DNA from: Mesorhizobium sp. GbtcB19 | Lineage (GTDB): Bacteria > Pseudomonadota > Alphaproteobacteria > Rhizobiales > Rhizobiaceae | Direction: 5' to 3' | DNA length: 64,000 nt | Assembly: GCF_019091085.1 (NCBI RefSeq) | Contig: NZ_JAGXJY010000008.1 | Coordinates: 1 to 64,000 of the forward strand | Shown here: positions 25,458 to 35,666 of the stretch, in pieces | Layout of the letters: each line of letters starts with the position of its first letter | How positions within the stretch are numbered: the stretch's first letter is position 1 | Made by a program: the position numbers and the translations under genes | Notes under the pieces: generated by a model | Databases searched by the model: none | Told to the model about the DNA's origin: nothing | What the model saw: the letters and a program-made list of their open reading frames with translations, nothing else

Positions 25458-25541
25458 CGATTTTGCCAGGGTGGGCAGAAATCGCTGCAAGAGATTGAGT
25501 CGACGGTTCGTACTCAGCTCCGTTCAGTCATTGGTACGCTC

Positions 25542-26327
25542 ATGGATCTTTCAACAGTGCTGAACGCGGTGCCCTTGCTGGCCACGCTGGTGAAGTCGGC
25601 GGTGCCTGCCGCCGTTGGCGCCGGCATGGGCCTTGGCCAATGGCTGGCCGCGCTGCCGCCCTGCCGCAACCAGGCCTTCGAGAACGCAACGTACCTGGTC
25701 TGCGAAACCGATCCGAAGCATTTTTCCATCGAGCTGTTCTGGAAGAACAAGAATGGCGAGCTCTACCGGTCGCTGCACAATCTGCGCATGGCCGAGCAAG
25801 CGTCTGGGCGCACCATGCTCTTCGGCATCAACGCCGGCATGTATCATCCCGATCTCGCCCCGGTCGGGCTCTATGTCGAGCGCGGCGAGCAGGTCAGGCC
25901 GGCCAAGACCGGTTCGGGAAGCGGCAATTTTTCCATGCAGCCCAACGGCATCTTCTACCTCAGCGCCGGCAAGGCAGGGGTTCGCGCGACCAGGGATTAC
26001 CTGAAGCGTCCGCCGCGCGTGGACTACGCCACCCAGTCCGGGCCGATGCTGGTCATCGACGGCAAGCTGCATCCAAAATTTCAGGCCGACGGCACCTCGC
26101 GCAAAATCCGCGATGGGGTGGGCGTGCGCGCCGATGGCGTCGCAATCTTCGCGATCTCCAACGAGGTCGTGACGTTTCACGAATTCGCGCGGCTGTTCCG
26201 CGACCAGCTCGGCTGCCCCAACGCGCTGTTCCTCGACGGCTCCATTTCGAGCCTCTATGCGCCCGGCATCGGCCGCAATGACGATTTCTGGAATCTCGGA
26301 CCGATGATCGGCGTGTTCAGGCGCTGA
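25542..26327 (+). CDS. Phosphodiester glycosidase family protein (NAGPA-like)
   Basis: The 261-residue protein matches the phosphodiester glycosidase/DUF2233 family, related to the enzyme that uncovers mannose-6-phosphate in animals. Typical blocks are LFGINAGMYHPDLAPVGLYVE, YATQSGPMLVIDG, IRDGVGVRADGVAIFAIS and NALFLDGSISSLY, the last with the conserved D-G-x-x-S. A hydrophobic N-terminus (NAVPLLATLVKSAVPAAVGAGMGLG) could be a signal or anchor. Bacterial members act on sugar-phosphodiester bonds in envelope polymers. It lies between the uppP pair and a GH25 lysozyme gene, which fits a cell-wall or exopolymer task. Confidence 0.88.
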   Translation: MDLSTVLNAVPLLATLVKSAVPAAVGAGMGLGQWLAALPPCRNQAFENATYLVCETDPKHFSIELFWKNKNGELYRSLHNLRMAEQASGRTMLFGINAGMYHPDLAPVGLYVERGEQVRPAKTGSGSGNFSMQPNGIFYLSAGKAGVRATRDYLKRPPRVDYATQSGPMLVIDGKLHPKFQADGTSRKIRDGVGVRADGVAIFAISNEVVTFHEFARLFRDQLGCPNALFLDGSISSLYAPGIGRNDDFWNLGPMIGVFRR

Positions 26328-26481
26328 CCAGAACCTCTTCGGCAACCGTCGCGAATCGCCCGGTCCGGTCAAAGGTAAATTTTGATTCAAACTTTGTTGG
26401 TAATTTCTCGTTAGGAATGGCCTGATTGTCCGGCGGCGCCCTCACTGCCTTCGGTCTGTTTTGTATCGCGTACAGGTCAAG

Positions 26482-27600
26482 ATGCGGATTTCAGGGGTCG
26501 TCAGTTTCCTATTTGCATCGCTTTGCCTTGCCGGCTGCTCGTCCACGTCGGGCGTCGATGCCTTGCAGATGCCGTCCAGCGAGACGACGAGTTCCGTCGT
26601 GCGGCCGAGCGCGCCTGTCTCGAAGGGCGTGAGGACCGCGGTCACGGAGAAAACCGTCGAGACGGCCTCGATGTCGGGCGAGACGCGTTTCACCCCGCCG
26701 GCGCCGCTGCTCGATGAGGACAATGCCAGTTCGGACGATGAGAACTCGCGCCCCTTCGGCCTTGCCGAGGAGGAGACGGTGAACTTCCCGCCGCAGGGCC
26801 TTCCGGACAGCGTCGAGCCGCCGGTGCAGGAGGCCGCGCTCGTCTCGCCGCCGAAGCGGTTGTCGCGCGCGGCGCCCGCCATGCTTGCCGGCCCGGTCAC
26901 CCGTTACGCGTTCCGCGACGCCAAGCCGATCAATTTCGGTCGTGCTTCGCCGCGCCATCTGGCCGTTCACGGCGTCGACGTCTCGCGCTGGCAGGGCGAC
27001 ATCAACTGGAGCAAGCTGCGTGCCCAAGGCGCCAACTTCGCCTATATCAAGGCGACCGACGGCGGCGACCATCTCGACCCGATGTTCATGAAGAACTGGC
27101 GCAATGCCGACGCCGCCGGACTGAAGCGCGGTGCCTATCATTTCTTCTACTGGTGCCGCACCGCCGGCGAGCAGGCCGACTGGTTCATCCGCAACGTGCC
27201 GAAGGTCGACGGCGCGCTGCCGCCGGTCATCGACGTCGAGTGGAACGGCGATTCCTCCTGCCAGCGGCGCCCCTCGCGTGAAAAAGTGCTGGAGAAGATG
27301 CAGGTGTTCATGGACAAGCTGGAGCGTCATTACGGCCAGCGTCCGATCATCTACACCAGCCCCGATTTCTATCGCGACAATCTGCGCGGCGCCTTCCCGG
27401 ACTATCCGTTCTGGCTGCGCGCGGTGGCGGCGCATCCGTCAAAAGTCTATCCGGGCCGCAAATGGCTGTTCTGGCAGTATTCCGGCTCGGGTCTGTCGCA
27501 TGGCGTCAGCGGCCGCATCGACCTCAACGTCTTCCATGGCGACGAGCGCCAATGGCGTGCGTGGCTGGGTGGCGGGCAAATGATGGCCGACGCGGACTGA
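26482..27600 (+). CDS. GH25 family lysozyme, lipoprotein
   Basis: The 372-residue product begins with a lipoprotein signal ending in LCLAGC (Cys19), then a disordered linker of about 130 residues, then a GH25 muramidase domain from about residue 160. The domain shows GVDVSRWQGDINW, FAYIKATDGGDHLD, GAYHFFYWCR, PVIDVEWNGD and LFWQYSGSG, with the catalytic aspartate/glutamate pair in the DVEW block. It should cleave the glycan strands of peptidoglycan while attached to a membrane. The ATG at 26482 follows AGGTCAAG. It probably works in cell-wall remodelling, in line with the neighbouring envelope genes. Confidence 0.92.
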   Translation: MRISGVVSFLFASLCLAGCSSTSGVDALQMPSSETTSSVVRPSAPVSKGVRTAVTEKTVETASMSGETRFTPPAPLLDEDNASSDDENSRPFGLAEEETVNFPPQGLPDSVEPPVQEAALVSPPKRLSRAAPAMLAGPVTRYAFRDAKPINFGRASPRHLAVHGVDVSRWQGDINWSKLRAQGANFAYIKATDGGDHLDPMFMKNWRNADAAGLKRGAYHFFYWCRTAGEQADWFIRNVPKVDGALPPVIDVEWNGDSSCQRRPSREKVLEKMQVFMDKLERHYGQRPIIYTSPDFYRDNLRGAFPDYPFWLRAVAAHPSKVYPGRKWLFWQYSGSGLSHGVSGRIDLNVFHGDERQWRAWLGGGQMMADAD

Positions 27601-27613
27601 GGCGCTTTTTTCC

Positions 27614-27756
27614 TTCTCCCCTTGTGGGAGAAGGTGTCGCCGAAGGCGACGGATGAGGGGTGCTCCAGGGAACGCCAGCGTCTCACTCCGCTGGAACACC
27701 CCTCATCCGTCTCGGCGCTGTCGCACCGATCCACCTTCTCCCACAAGGGGAGAAGA
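27614..27756. repeat. Large inverted repeat, intergenic
   Basis: Arms at about 27614-27664 and 27700-27756 are inverted copies built on CCTTCTCCCCTTGTGGGAG and CGACGGATGAGGGG. Each arm also has its own CCTTCTCCC/GGGAGAAGG hairpin. It follows the lysozyme stop and may end that transcript. Confidence 0.85.
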
Positions 27757-27789
27757 AGAGGGCGCGCGTCACGCCTCGCCCCGCGCTTT

Positions 27790-27946
27790 CGTCATCCTCG
27801 GGCTTGACCCGAGGATCCATTCCGTGACCTGGGCGCAGAGTGCAAACCGAGCAGAATTCTGCATCGTGGCAACGCTTCGAAGTCACGGAATGGATTCCAG
27901 GGTCTGCGCGCGTCGCTTCGCTCCTTGCTCCGCCCTGGAATGACGA
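27790..27946. repeat. Second intergenic palindrome block
   Basis: This block starts with a hairpin made from CCTCGGGC-TTGA-CCCGAGG and contains the inverted pair CCATTCCGTGAC (27817-27828) and GTCACGGAATGG (27882-27893), ending in CTCCGCCCTGGAATGACGAAG. Blocks of this kind are widely dispersed in alphaproteobacterial genomes. With the previous element it fills the 367-base gap between the lysozyme and VOC genes; I see no gene in the gap. Confidence 0.75.
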
Positions 27947-27967
27947 AGCGGAGAGGGCGCCGCCACA

Positions 27968-28339
27968 CTACGCCTCGTTGATCATCGCCTCGATGTTGTA
28001 GCCGTCGGGATCGAGCACGAAGCAGGCGTAGTAATTCGGGCCATAATCCGGACGCGGCCCCGGCGCGCCGTTGTCGGCGGCGCCAGCCTCAAGCGCCGCC
28101 CGGTAGAACGCATCGACCTCGGCTTTGCTCTTCACCCGGAAAGCGACATGCAGATGGGTGAGCGGCGGCGTCTCGCCCGTGCTCTGGATCTCGAACAGGC
28201 AGGCATTGCCGACATCGAAGGCCCAGAAGATGCCTTCCTTGCCGAAGGACAGGCTGTAGCGCAGCGGCGAAAAGGCCTTTTCGTAGAAGAGCTTGCTCTT
28301 GGCGAGGTCGCTCACTTCGATGGTGATGTGGTCGATCAT
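27968..28339 (-). CDS. VOC family protein (glyoxalase-like)
   Basis: The 123-residue product is a single vicinal-oxygen-chelate domain. It opens with MIDHITIEVSDLAKSKLFYEKAF, the standard first beta-alpha unit with the metal-ligand histidine, and ends in YYACFVLDPDGYNIEAM, where the glutamate is a likely second ligand. HLHVAFRV supplies another histidine. Members include glyoxalases, dioxygenases and antibiotic-binding proteins; nothing here picks one. It lies 79 bases downstream of nrdJ on the same strand. Confidence 0.9.
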   Translation of the reverse strand: MIDHITIEVSDLAKSKLFYEKAFSPLRYSLSFGKEGIFWAFDVGNACLFEIQSTGETPPLTHLHVAFRVKSKAEVDAFYRAALEAGAADNGAPGPRPDYGPNYYACFVLDPDGYNIEAMINEA

Positions 28340-28418
28340 TTGTGCTCGCTGATCGTCTACGCAAATCGGCCCGATCTTGCGACCGGGCCGATACTGTTAC
28401 GTCTAGAATTTCAGCTAC

Positions 28419-31400
28419 TCAGCTACACCCGCTCGTGCTGCCACACGTGTCGCACTTCTCACAGGTGCCGTTCCGCACCATGGTGAAGTTGTGGCACTCG
28501 GAGCATTCGTTGCCGGTGTAGCCTTGCAGCAGCGACTGCTGGCGGCGGGTCGCGGCGAGTTTTTTCGCCTCCGCGGCTTCGTTGGCCGCGGCGTCGGTGA
28601 ACAGTGCCTCGGCGCCGCCGGCGGCTTCGGCTTCCTCCTCGATCATGTCCTCGGCCAGTTCCCGGGCGCGCTCCTCATAGTCGCGCTTGTAGGCGAGCGC
28701 CTCGTCGCTGGCCGGTTTCAGCGCCAGCACGTTGGAGCCGGCAAAGGCGGTCGGTGCGGCGCGGGCAGGGGACGTGGTCGGGGCCGAGCCGCCAAAACCC
28801 TTCGGGTCTGAACCGGCAGCCGACACCAGCTTCACCGGCGAGGCGCCGCGATAGAGGCCCTTGGAGAAGGGCGTCGCCTTGCCTTCGGTGATGCCGCGGC
28901 CGAGTGCCGTCTTGTCGAAGTCCGACTGGTCGACATGGGCGAGGTCGTGACGGGCGAGGTACGACACCGCGAGCTCGCGGAACACGTAGTCGAGGATCGA
29001 CGTCGCGTTCTTGATGGCGTCGTTGCCCTGCACCATGCCGGCCGGCTCGAACTTGGTGAAGGTGAAGGCCTCGACATACTCGTCCAGCGGCACGCCATAT
29101 TGCAGGCCGAGCGAGATGGCGATGGCGAAGTTGTTCATCATCGCGCGGAAGGCGGCGCCTTCCTTGTGCATGTCGATGAAGATCTCACCCAAACGCCCGT
29201 CGTCGAACTCGCCGGTTCTGAGATAGACCTTGTGGCCGCCGACGACGGCCTTCTGGGTGTAGCCCTTGCGGCGGTTCGGCAGCTTCTCGCGGTCGCGGTA
29301 GAGACGTTCCACCACGCGCTCGACGATCTTTTCTGTCACCTGCACGGCGCGCTGCGCGGCCGGTGCGGCGATCAGCTGCTCGACCGCCTCGTCCTCATCC
29401 TCCTCGCCATCGGCGAGCAGCGAGGCATTGAGCGGCTGCGAGAGCTTCGAGCCGTCGCGATAGAGCGCGTTGGCCTTCAGCGCCAGCTTCCAGGACAGCA
29501 TGTAGGCGTTCTTGGCGTCCTCGACCGTCGCCTCGTTCGGCATGTTGATGGTCTTGGAGATGGCGCCCGAGATGAAGGGCTGCGCCGCCGCCATCATCAG
29601 GATGTGGCTGTTGATCGAGAGCGAGCGCTTGCCGATCTTGCCGCACGGGCTGGCGCAGTCGAAAACGGCCAAGTGCTCGGCCTTGAGGAAGGGCGCGCCT
29701 TCCAGCGTCATGGCACCGCAGACATGGATGTTGGCGGCGTCGATGTCCTTCTTGGAGAAGCCCAGCGCCGGCAGCATCTCGAAGGAGACGTCGCCGAGCT
29801 GCTCGTCGGTGAAGCCGAACGTGTCCTTCACCCAGTCGGCGCCCAGCGTCCACTGGTTGAACACGAACTTGATGTCGAAGGCCGACTTCAGCGCCGCGTT
29901 GAGCGCCGCGATCTTCTCATCGGTAAAACCCTTGGCCTTCAGCGAGCCGGGGTTGATGCCGGGCGCCTGGTTGAGGTTGCCGTGGCCGACCGCGTAAGCC
30001 TCGATCTCGGCGATCTGGCTTTCGGAGTAGCCAAGCGTGCGCAGCGCTTCCGGCACCGCGCGGTTGATGATCTTGAAGTAGCCGCCGCCGGCGAGCTTCT
30101 TGAACTTCACCAAAGCGAAGTCGGGCTCGATGCCGGTGGTGTCGCAATCCATCACGAGGCCGATCGTGCCGGTCGGCGCGATCACGGTCGCCTGCGCGTT
30201 GCGGTAGCCGTGCTCCTCGCCGAGCTCGATGGCGCGGTCCCAGGCGGCGCGGGCATGCTCGGCCAGCGCCTGCTGCTTCAGGTCGGCGGCGACGAGCGGC
30301 ACCGGATTGACGGCGAGTTTCTCGTAGCCGTCCTTGTCTCCGTATGCAGCGCGGCGGTGGTTGCGCATGACGCGCAGCATGTTCTGGGCGTTGCGGTCAT
30401 AGTCCGGGAAGGCGCCGAGCTCGGACGCCATCTCGGCCGATGTGGCATAGGCCATACCGGTCATGATCGCGGTGAGCGCGGCGCAGATGGCGCGGCCCTC
30501 GTCGGAGTCGTAAGGAATGCCAGACGTCATCAGCAGGCCGCCGATATTGGCGTAGCCGAGGCCGAGCGTGCGGTAGTCGTAGGAGAGCTTGGCGATCTCC
30601 TTGGACGGGAACTGTGCCATCATCACCGAGATTTCGAGCACGACGGTCCACAGCCGAACGGTGTGCTCGTAAGCGGCGATGTCGATCGTGCCGTCGGCAT
30701 TGCGGTAGGGCAGCAGATTGATCGAGGCGAGGTTGCAGGCCGTGTCGTCGAGGAACATGTATTCCGAGCACGGGTTGGAGGCCCGGATCGCACCGGCGGA
30801 GGCGCAGGTGTGCCAGTCGTTCATCGTCGTGTTGAAGTGCAGGCCCGGATCGGCGGAAGCCCAGGCGGCGTAGCCGATCTTTTCCCACAGATCGCGCGCC
30901 TTCAGCGTCTTCAGCACCTTGCCGTCCTTGCGGGCGGTGAGCTGCCAGTCGCCATCGGCTTCCACGGCACGCAGGAAATTGTCCTTCAGCGACACCGAGT
31001 TGTTGGAGTTCTGGCCGGAGACGGTGAGATAGGCGTCCGAATCCCAGTCGGTGTCGTAGGTCTTGAACGACATCGAGGTGTAGCCCTGGCGGGCGAACTG
31101 GATGACCCGGTAGATGTAGTTCTCCGGCACGGCATCCTTCTTGGCCGCCTTGATCTCGCGCTTCAGCGCGGTGTTCAGCGCCGGGTCGAAGCAGTCGTCG
31201 TCATGGCCTTCGCAATTGACGCAGGCCTTCATGATGGCTTCGAGGTGCTTCTTGACGATCTTCGAGCCGGTCACCAGCGAGGCGACCTTCTGCTCTTCAT
31301 TGACCTTCCAATCGATGAAGTCCTCAATATCAGGGTGGTCGGCGTCGACGATGACCATTTTCGCGGCGCGGCGCGTCGTGCCGCCCGACTTGATGGCGCC

Positions 31401-32195
31401 GGCAGCGCGGTCGCCGATCTTGAGGAAGCTCATCAGGCCGGACGAGCGGCCGCCGCCGGAAAGCTTCTCGCCTTCACCACGCAGCATGGAGAAGTTCGAG
31501 CCGGTGCCGGAGCCGTATTTGAACAGGCGCGCCTCACGCACCCACAAATCCATGATGCCGCCCTCGTTGACGAGGTCGTCCTGCACGCCCTGGATGAAGC
31601 AGGCATGCGGCTGCGGGTGCTCGTAGGAGGACTTCGACTTGGTCAGCTTGCCGGTGAAGGGGTCGACATAGAAATGGCCCTGGCTCGGACCGTCGATGCC
31701 ATAGGCCCAGTGCAGGCCGGTGTTGAACCATTGCGGCGAGTTCGGCGCGACGCGCTGGGTCGCGAGCATATAGGCGAGCTCGTCGCGGAAGGCGCGCGCG
31801 TCGTCCTCGGACTTGAAATAGCCGCCCTTGTAACCCCAATAGGTCCAGGTGCCGGCAAGACGGTCAAAGACCTGGCGGGCGTCGGTTTCCGAACCGTAGC
31901 GCTCGGCCTCGGGCAATTTGGCGAGCTCGGCCTCGTCGGCGACGGACCGCCACAGGAAGGAGGGGACGTCATTCTCCTCGACCTTCTTCAGCCGCGCCGG
32001 CACGCCGGCCTTGCGGAAATATTTTTGGGCCAGGATGTCGGCCGCGACCTGGCTGAACTGCGCCGGCACATCGATGTTATCCAGACGGAACACCACCGAG
32101 CCATCGGGATTCTTGATCTCCGACAGAGCCTTGCGGAATTCGATCTCCGCATAGGCAGACTGGTCTGGCTTGGTGAAGCGACGCTCGATGCGCAT
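28419..32195 (-). CDS. nrdJ: Vitamin B12-dependent (class II) ribonucleotide reductase
   Basis: NrdJ makes deoxyribonucleotides using adenosylcobalamin to form the active-site thiyl radical, with or without oxygen. The 1258-residue product contains the catalytic [12 protein letters not shown] motif near residue 479, [21 protein letters not shown] near 672, the [14 protein letters not shown] and [12 protein letters not shown] blocks of the N-terminal domain, and a C-terminal cysteine cluster ([21 protein letters not shown]) that binds zinc and re-reduces the active site. The length fits alphaproteobacterial NrdJ, and no intein is seen. ATG at 32195 follows AAAGGGATCGG. Upstream lie NrdR-box sequences and strong hairpins. 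Confidence 0.98.
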   Translation of the reverse strand: MRIERRFTKPDQSAYAEIEFRKALSEIKNPDGSVVFRLDNIDVPAQFSQVAADILAQKYFRKAGVPARLKKVEENDVPSFLWRSVADEAELAKLPEAERYGSETDARQVFDRLAGTWTYWGYKGGYFKSEDDARAFRDELAYMLATQRVAPNSPQWFNTGLHWAYGIDGPSQGHFYVDPFTGKLTKSKSSYEHPQPHACFIQGVQDDLVNEGGIMDLWVREARLFKYGSGTGSNFSMLRGEGEKLSGGGRSSGLMSFLKIGDRAAGAIKSGGTTRRAAKMVIVDADHPDIEDFIDWKVNEEQKVASLVTGSKIVKKHLEAIMKACVNCEGHDDDCFDPALNTALKREIKAAKKDAVPENYIYRVIQFARQGYTSMSFKTYDTDWDSDAYLTVSGQNSNNSVSLKDNFLRAVEADGDWQLTARKDGKVLKTLKARDLWEKIGYAAWASADPGLHFNTTMNDWHTCASAGAIRASNPCSEYMFLDDTACNLASINLLPYRNADGTIDIAAYEHTVRLWTVVLEISVMMAQFPSKEIAKLSYDYRTLGLGYANIGGLLMTSGIPYDSDEGRAICAALTAIMTGMAYATSAEMASELGAFPDYDRNAQNMLRVMRNHRRAAYGDKDGYEKLAVNPVPLVAADLKQQALAEHARAAWDRAIELGEEHGYRNAQATVIAPTGTIGLVMDCDTTGIEPDFALVKFKKLAGGGYFKIINRAVPEALRTLGYSESQIAEIEAYAVGHGNLNQAPGINPGSLKAKGFTDEKIAALNAALKSAFDIKFVFNQWTLGADWVKDTFGFTDEQLGDVSFEMLPALGFSKKDIDAANIHVCGAMTLEGAPFLKAEHLAVFDCASPCGKIGKRSLSINSHILMMAAAQPFISGAISKTINMPNEATVEDAKNAYMLSWKLALKANALYRDGSKLSQPLNASLLADGEEDEDEAVEQLIAAPAAQRAVQVTEKIVERVVERLYRDREKLPNRRKGYTQKAVVGGHKVYLRTGEFDDGRLGEIFIDMHKEGAAFRAMMNNFAIAISLGLQYGVPLDEYVEAFTFTKFEPAGMVQGNDAIKNATSILDYVFRELAVSYLARHDLAHVDQSDFDKTALGRGITEGKATPFSKGLYRGASPVKLVSAAGSDPKGFGGSAPTTSPARAAPTAFAGSNVLALKPASDEALAYKRDYEERARELAEDMIEEEAEAAGGAEALFTDAAANEAAEAKKLAATRRQQSLLQGYTGNECSECHNFTMVRNGTCEKCDTCGSTSGCS

Positions 32196-32222
32196 TGGTC
32201 CGATCCCTTTTATCTATATATA

Positions 32223-32265
32223 GCGCTTTTGCCTGGGGTTTTCTCCCCCGCTGAGCGAAAAGCGC
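32223..32265 (-). promoter_or_regulatory. Long hairpin just upstream of nrdJ
   Basis: GCGCTTTT (32223-32230) and AAAAGCGC (32258-32265) form a perfect eight-base-pair stem, and inside it GGGG and CCCC pair around TTTTCT. The hairpin ends about 28 bases before the nrdJ start and would form in its leader RNA. It may control translation or mRNA stability. Confidence 0.5.
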
Positions 32266-32333
32266 AATCCGCCGTTTGCCGGCATCGCAGGCGACGCCGA
32301 CACTCTCCTGGTCGCGGGCGCAGCCATGCAGAC

Positions 32334-32354
32334 AAGAAAACGCCTTTCCAGGCG
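32334..32354 (-). terminator. Terminator-like hairpin inside the nrdJ leader
   Basis: Read on the minus strand, CGCCT-GGAA-AGGCG is followed by TTTTCTT. It has the form of a short intrinsic terminator about 140 bases before the nrdJ start and downstream of the NrdR-box promoter candidate, so it could attenuate nrdJ transcription. Confidence 0.45.
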
Positions 32355-32429
32355 CTTACCCAGGTTGCCGGCCGACCCGCGGGTCCCTCGAAACTGAAAC
32401 TTTTGTCGATTCCCTCCGTAGAGGGAGGT

Positions 32430-32477
32430 TCACACTATCTAGCGTCGAGCCTGCCTGCAAACACTAAATATAGTGTT
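32430..32477. promoter_or_regulatory. NrdR boxes and candidate nrdJ promoter
   Basis: AACACTAAATATAGTGTT (32460-32477) has seven-base perfect arms and fits the NrdR-box consensus ACACwATATaTwGTGT; on the minus strand it contains TATATT, usable as a -10 element for nrdJ. A weaker copy, TCACACTATCTAGCGT, lies at 32430-32445, one 31-base step away, the spacing usual for paired NrdR sites. NrdR represses ribonucleotide reductase genes when dATP is plentiful. Confidence 0.75.
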
Positions 32478-32906
32478 AACAGATCATTTTTTCCAGGCCG
32501 ACAATTCTCCCTTTCGCCCACCCAAGCCCCTACGATCCCAACGCTTCCGCCGGCCTCGTGAACAGGCGGAAATTCGGGCAAAACGCACAAAATCCGGGAA
32601 AAAAGACCGGCCTCAGAACTCTCCGGTCGCGCCCGCAACAGGAGCGCATGACCTATAAAAGGCGACTCGTTCCGACCCGTCAAGGATTCGTTTGCGTAGC
32701 TTTTATGACCCCAACATCTTGTGTGTCACACATGTGGATAACGGGGACATGAGAAGCCCGGCTTCGCAGGCACTTGACGCGGTTTATCAGTCTGCCGCGA
32801 AGCGTGCTGGGCCGGCGGCTTTTCATTTTAGCTGGCTTGCACTATCTGTTGCGGTTGCGCGGGGGGCGCGCTTGTCAACACCAAAAGCATCCGTTACGCC
32901 CCGCTC
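32478..32906. other. Gene-free stretch between nrdJ control region and gltX
   Basis: I see no gene, tRNA or repeat in these 429 bases. They must contain the gltX promoter, but no convincing -35/-10 pair stands out; TTGTCA at about 32873 has no good partner. Composition is more AT-rich around 32690-32760 than in the neighbouring genes. Confidence 0.4.
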
Positions 32907-34280
32907 ATGACAGTCACCGTACGTTTTGCCCCATCGCCGACCGGCCGCATCCATATCGGCAATGCGCGCACCGCGCTGTTCAACTGGCTTTTCGCCATGA
33001 ACAACAAGGGCCGCTTCATCCAGCGCTTCGACGACACCGACATTGCCCGCTCGAAGCAGGAATATGCCGATTCCATCCTTTACGACCTGCATTGGCTGGG
33101 CATCTTCCCGGATGTCACCGAATACCAGTCGCGCCGCTTCGAGATTTACGACGCGGCGGTCGAACGGCTGAAGGCGGCGCGGGTGCTCTATGCCTGCTAC
33201 GAGACGCCGGAAGAGCTCGATCTGCGCCGCAAGGTGCGCCGCACGCGCGGCCTGCCGCCGGTCTACGGCCGCGAGGCGCTGACGCTGACGCCGGAGCAGG
33301 TGGCCGAATACCAGTCGGACGGGCGCAAGCCGCACTGGCGCTTCCTTTTGCCCAATTTCACCAGCGATCCGCTGCAGCCTGAGCGCACGGACGTGCATTG
33401 GAACGACCTGGTGCGCGGCGAGGAGACCGTCGATCTGGCCTCGCTGTCGGATCCCGTGCTGGTGCGCGAGGACGGCACCTATCTGTATACGCTGCCTTCG
33501 GTGGTCGACGATATCGAGATGGGCGTCAGCCATGTCATCCGCGGCGACGACCATGTCACCAACACCGGCGTGCAGATTGCGATCTTCAAGGCGCTCGGCG
33601 CCGAGCCGCCGGTCTTCGGCCACCACAATCTGCTCACCACGACCACGGGCGAGGGGCTGTCGAAGCGCACCGGCGCGCTGTCGATCGAAAGCCTGCGCGA
33701 GGACGGCATCGAGCCGATGGCGGTGGCTTCGCTAGCCGTGCTCGTCGGCACGTCCGAGAATGTCACCGCAGCGCACGACCTTAATGCGCTTGCCAGTCAT
33801 TTCGACCCGGCGGCGACCTCCAAGTCCGCCTCCAAGTTCGATCCGGACGAGCTCTTCGTGCTCAACCGCACGCTGATGCATCACATGCCGTTCGAGGAAG
33901 CGCGCGACAGGCTGATGGTGCTGGGCATCTCCAGCGACAAGGCCGAGCCGTTCTGGATGGCCGTGCGCGGCAATCTCGACCGCCTGTCGGACGCGCTCGC
34001 CTGGTGGCGAATCCTGAGCGACGGTCCGCAGGAGCCGGCGGAATTTTCCGGCGAGGATCGCGATTTCCTCAATCAGGCGTTCGACGTGCTGCCGGAGGAG
34101 CCGTGGAACGGCACGGTCTGGAAGGACTGGACCGGCAAGATCAAGGAAACGACGGGACGCAAGGGCAAGCCCTTGTTCATGCCGCTGCGGCTGGCGCTCA
34201 CGGGGCGGACTTCGGGGCCGGAGCTTTCAGATCTATTGCCGCTGATGGGTCGGGAAGGAACGCTGGCCCGACGACCCTGA
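32907..34280 (+). CDS. gltX: Glutamate--tRNA ligase
   Basis: This 457-residue class I aminoacyl-tRNA synthetase charges tRNA with glutamate. The HIGH-type motif is [18 protein letters not shown] at residues 8-25, and the KMSKS-type loop is [13 protein letters not shown] near residue 250. RFDDTD and the [12 protein letters not shown] block complete the catalytic site. Alphaproteobacteria commonly have two GltX paralogues; this looks like the shorter-tailed one, and I cannot tell whether it charges tRNA-Glu, tRNA-Gln or both. Its last 83 bases overlap the 3' end of the convergent DUF2865 gene. Confidence 0.95.
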   Translation: MTVTVRFAPSPTGRIHIGNARTALFNWLFAMNNKGRFIQRFDDTDIARSKQEYADSILYDLHWLGIFPDVTEYQSRRFEIYDAAVERLKAARVLYACYETPEELDLRRKVRRTRGLPPVYGREALTLTPEQVAEYQSDGRKPHWRFLLPNFTSDPLQPERTDVHWNDLVRGEETVDLASLSDPVLVREDGTYLYTLPSVVDDIEMGVSHVIRGDDHVTNTGVQIAIFKALGAEPPVFGHHNLLTTTTGEGLSKRTGALSIESLREDGIEPMAVASLAVLVGTSENVTAAHDLNALASHFDPAATSKSASKFDPDELFVLNRTLMHHMPFEEARDRLMVLGISSDKAEPFWMAVRGNLDRLSDALAWWRILSDGPQEPAEFSGEDRDFLNQAFDVLPEEPWNGTVWKDWTGKIKETTGRKGKPLFMPLRLALTGRTSGPELSDLLPLMGREGTLARRP

Positions 34281-35433
34281 CCTTGCGCTGATCCGGCGGC
34301 AGCATCGAGACCGGCGAGACCGGCGCCTTGGTGGTCAGCCGCTTGATCGCATCCTGGTCGAGCCCGCCTTCGGCATTGGCGAGCGTTTCGGGATCGGCGC
34401 CCGGATCGGGCTTGTTCGCGGGCACCGGGATGAAGGGCGTCACTCCGCCCTCCGGCTGCGACTGTTCGGGATTGGGCGGGTTGCCGCCGATGATCGTGAA
34501 ATTGCCGTTGCCGGCCTGCGCGTTGCAGCCGCAACTTGGCGACCGCGAATAATTGGCCTGCTTGTAGAGATAAGCGGTCGGCAGCTCGCTGTAGGGGCGG
34601 CCGTCGGCGGAGGACGTCATCGACCCCGAATCGTCGTCTATTCCACGCGAATAGAAGACCTGCATCTCGGTGCCGGGGCAGCTCGATTCGCAATTCTTCT
34701 GGTCGCGCTCGAAATCGCCGATTGAGGCGGCGTTGGACATCGGAAAGAAATACCCGTCGCAGGTGCGCACGCACATCGTGTGGAATTCGCCGCCAGGGCG
34801 CGGCAGGTCCATGCCGTCCGGCTGGTTGATGACGCGGCGGATGTTGCGTTCGCTCGGATCGTCGAGCGGCACCTCCGCCAGGTCCGGGCCGTCGGGAGCT
34901 TCCGGCGTTTCCAACTGCTGGTCCTGCCGGCCGAAAAGCTGCTCGAAGAGATTGCCGCCGCCATTGTCGCGGGCGGCCTCCTGAAGCGGGGCGCGGCGCG
35001 GCGCGATCTCGTCGCCGCGGCAGCCATTGGCATCGAGGGCGGCCAGGATGCGGCTGCGGTCGCGCCGCGTGCCGCCGCCGGCGGAGAGCCGGTCGCGCTT
35101 GGCCTGAAGCGTATCGAGATTGGCATTCATGCGCTGGACAGAGGCATTGATCGCCGCGCACTGGCTGACATTGCGCGAAAACAGCGTGAAGCCGCAACCG
35201 GCATCGCTTGCCCGGCCGCGGGCCTTGGCAAGCTGCTCGCGCTGGCGCGCGATCGCGTCGTCATATTTGCGGACGAGGCCGGGGCCTCCACCACCGCCGC
35301 GCGTGGCGGCGAGTTCGGCTTCGAGTTGCCGGCATGTGCGCGAGGCAGCCTGCGGTTCGGATACGGCGACGGTTGAACCGGCAAGCGCTGACAGCAGCGC
35401 TACCAGGTGGGTCAGCCTAAGCCCTCCTGCCAT
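34198..35433 (-). CDS. DUF2865 domain protein, exported
   Basis: The 411-residue product has an N-terminal signal sequence ([19 protein letters not shown]) and a central DUF2865 core: YCVRTCDG-type segment [15 protein letters not shown], then [14 protein letters not shown] and [16 protein letters not shown], with regularly placed cysteines. Between them lie charged, coiled-coil-prone ([19 protein letters not shown]) and proline-rich stretches. DUF2865 is restricted largely to Rhizobiales and has no known activity; periplasmic location is likely. ATG at 35433 is used, GTG at 35454 is possible. Its 3' end runs into gltX on the other strand. Confidence 0.85.
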   Translation of the reverse strand: MAGGLRLTHLVALLSALAGSTVAVSEPQAASRTCRQLEAELAATRGGGGGPGLVRKYDDAIARQREQLAKARGRASDAGCGFTLFSRNVSQCAAINASVQRMNANLDTLQAKRDRLSAGGGTRRDRSRILAALDANGCRGDEIAPRRAPLQEAARDNGGGNLFEQLFGRQDQQLETPEAPDGPDLAEVPLDDPSERNIRRVINQPDGMDLPRPGGEFHTMCVRTCDGYFFPMSNAASIGDFERDQKNCESSCPGTEMQVFYSRGIDDDSGSMTSSADGRPYSELPTAYLYKQANYSRSPSCGCNAQAGNGNFTIIGGNPPNPEQSQPEGGVTPFIPVPANKPDPGADPETLANAEGGLDQDAIKRLTTKAPVSPVSMLPPDQRKVRVVGPAFLPDPSAAIDLKAPAPKSAP

Positions 35434-35666
35434 TTTGCCAAACCCCGCTCGCACGTCTGCCGGGATGCTACCGGATTCGCGGTTAACCGTTTCCTCAATT
35501 TACAGCCAAAGGCGACCTTAATCACAGCCGGGGACGACCTGAACAGGATGGGCGGACCGGTGTGGCACCACTGCTCGAAACACGCGGGACCTTCCTGTGC
35601 ATGAAAGTTGCACGCGAAAGGAGCAAAAAAGACGTATTCGGCTTGGAAAATCCCCTGGCTCCAGCG

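Noticed and set aside
32196..32460. Cobalamin riboswitch upstream of the B12-dependent reductase
   Set aside because: Fragments such as CCAGGAGA and GCTGCGCCCGC recall parts of the element, but the GCCACT core and a proper B12 box with correct spacing are missing, so I only report an atypical leader.
28935..32561. Long rightward frame opposite nrdJ
   Set aside because: nrdJ is unmistakable on the other strand; the antisense frame shows no family motif and no ribosome-binding site.
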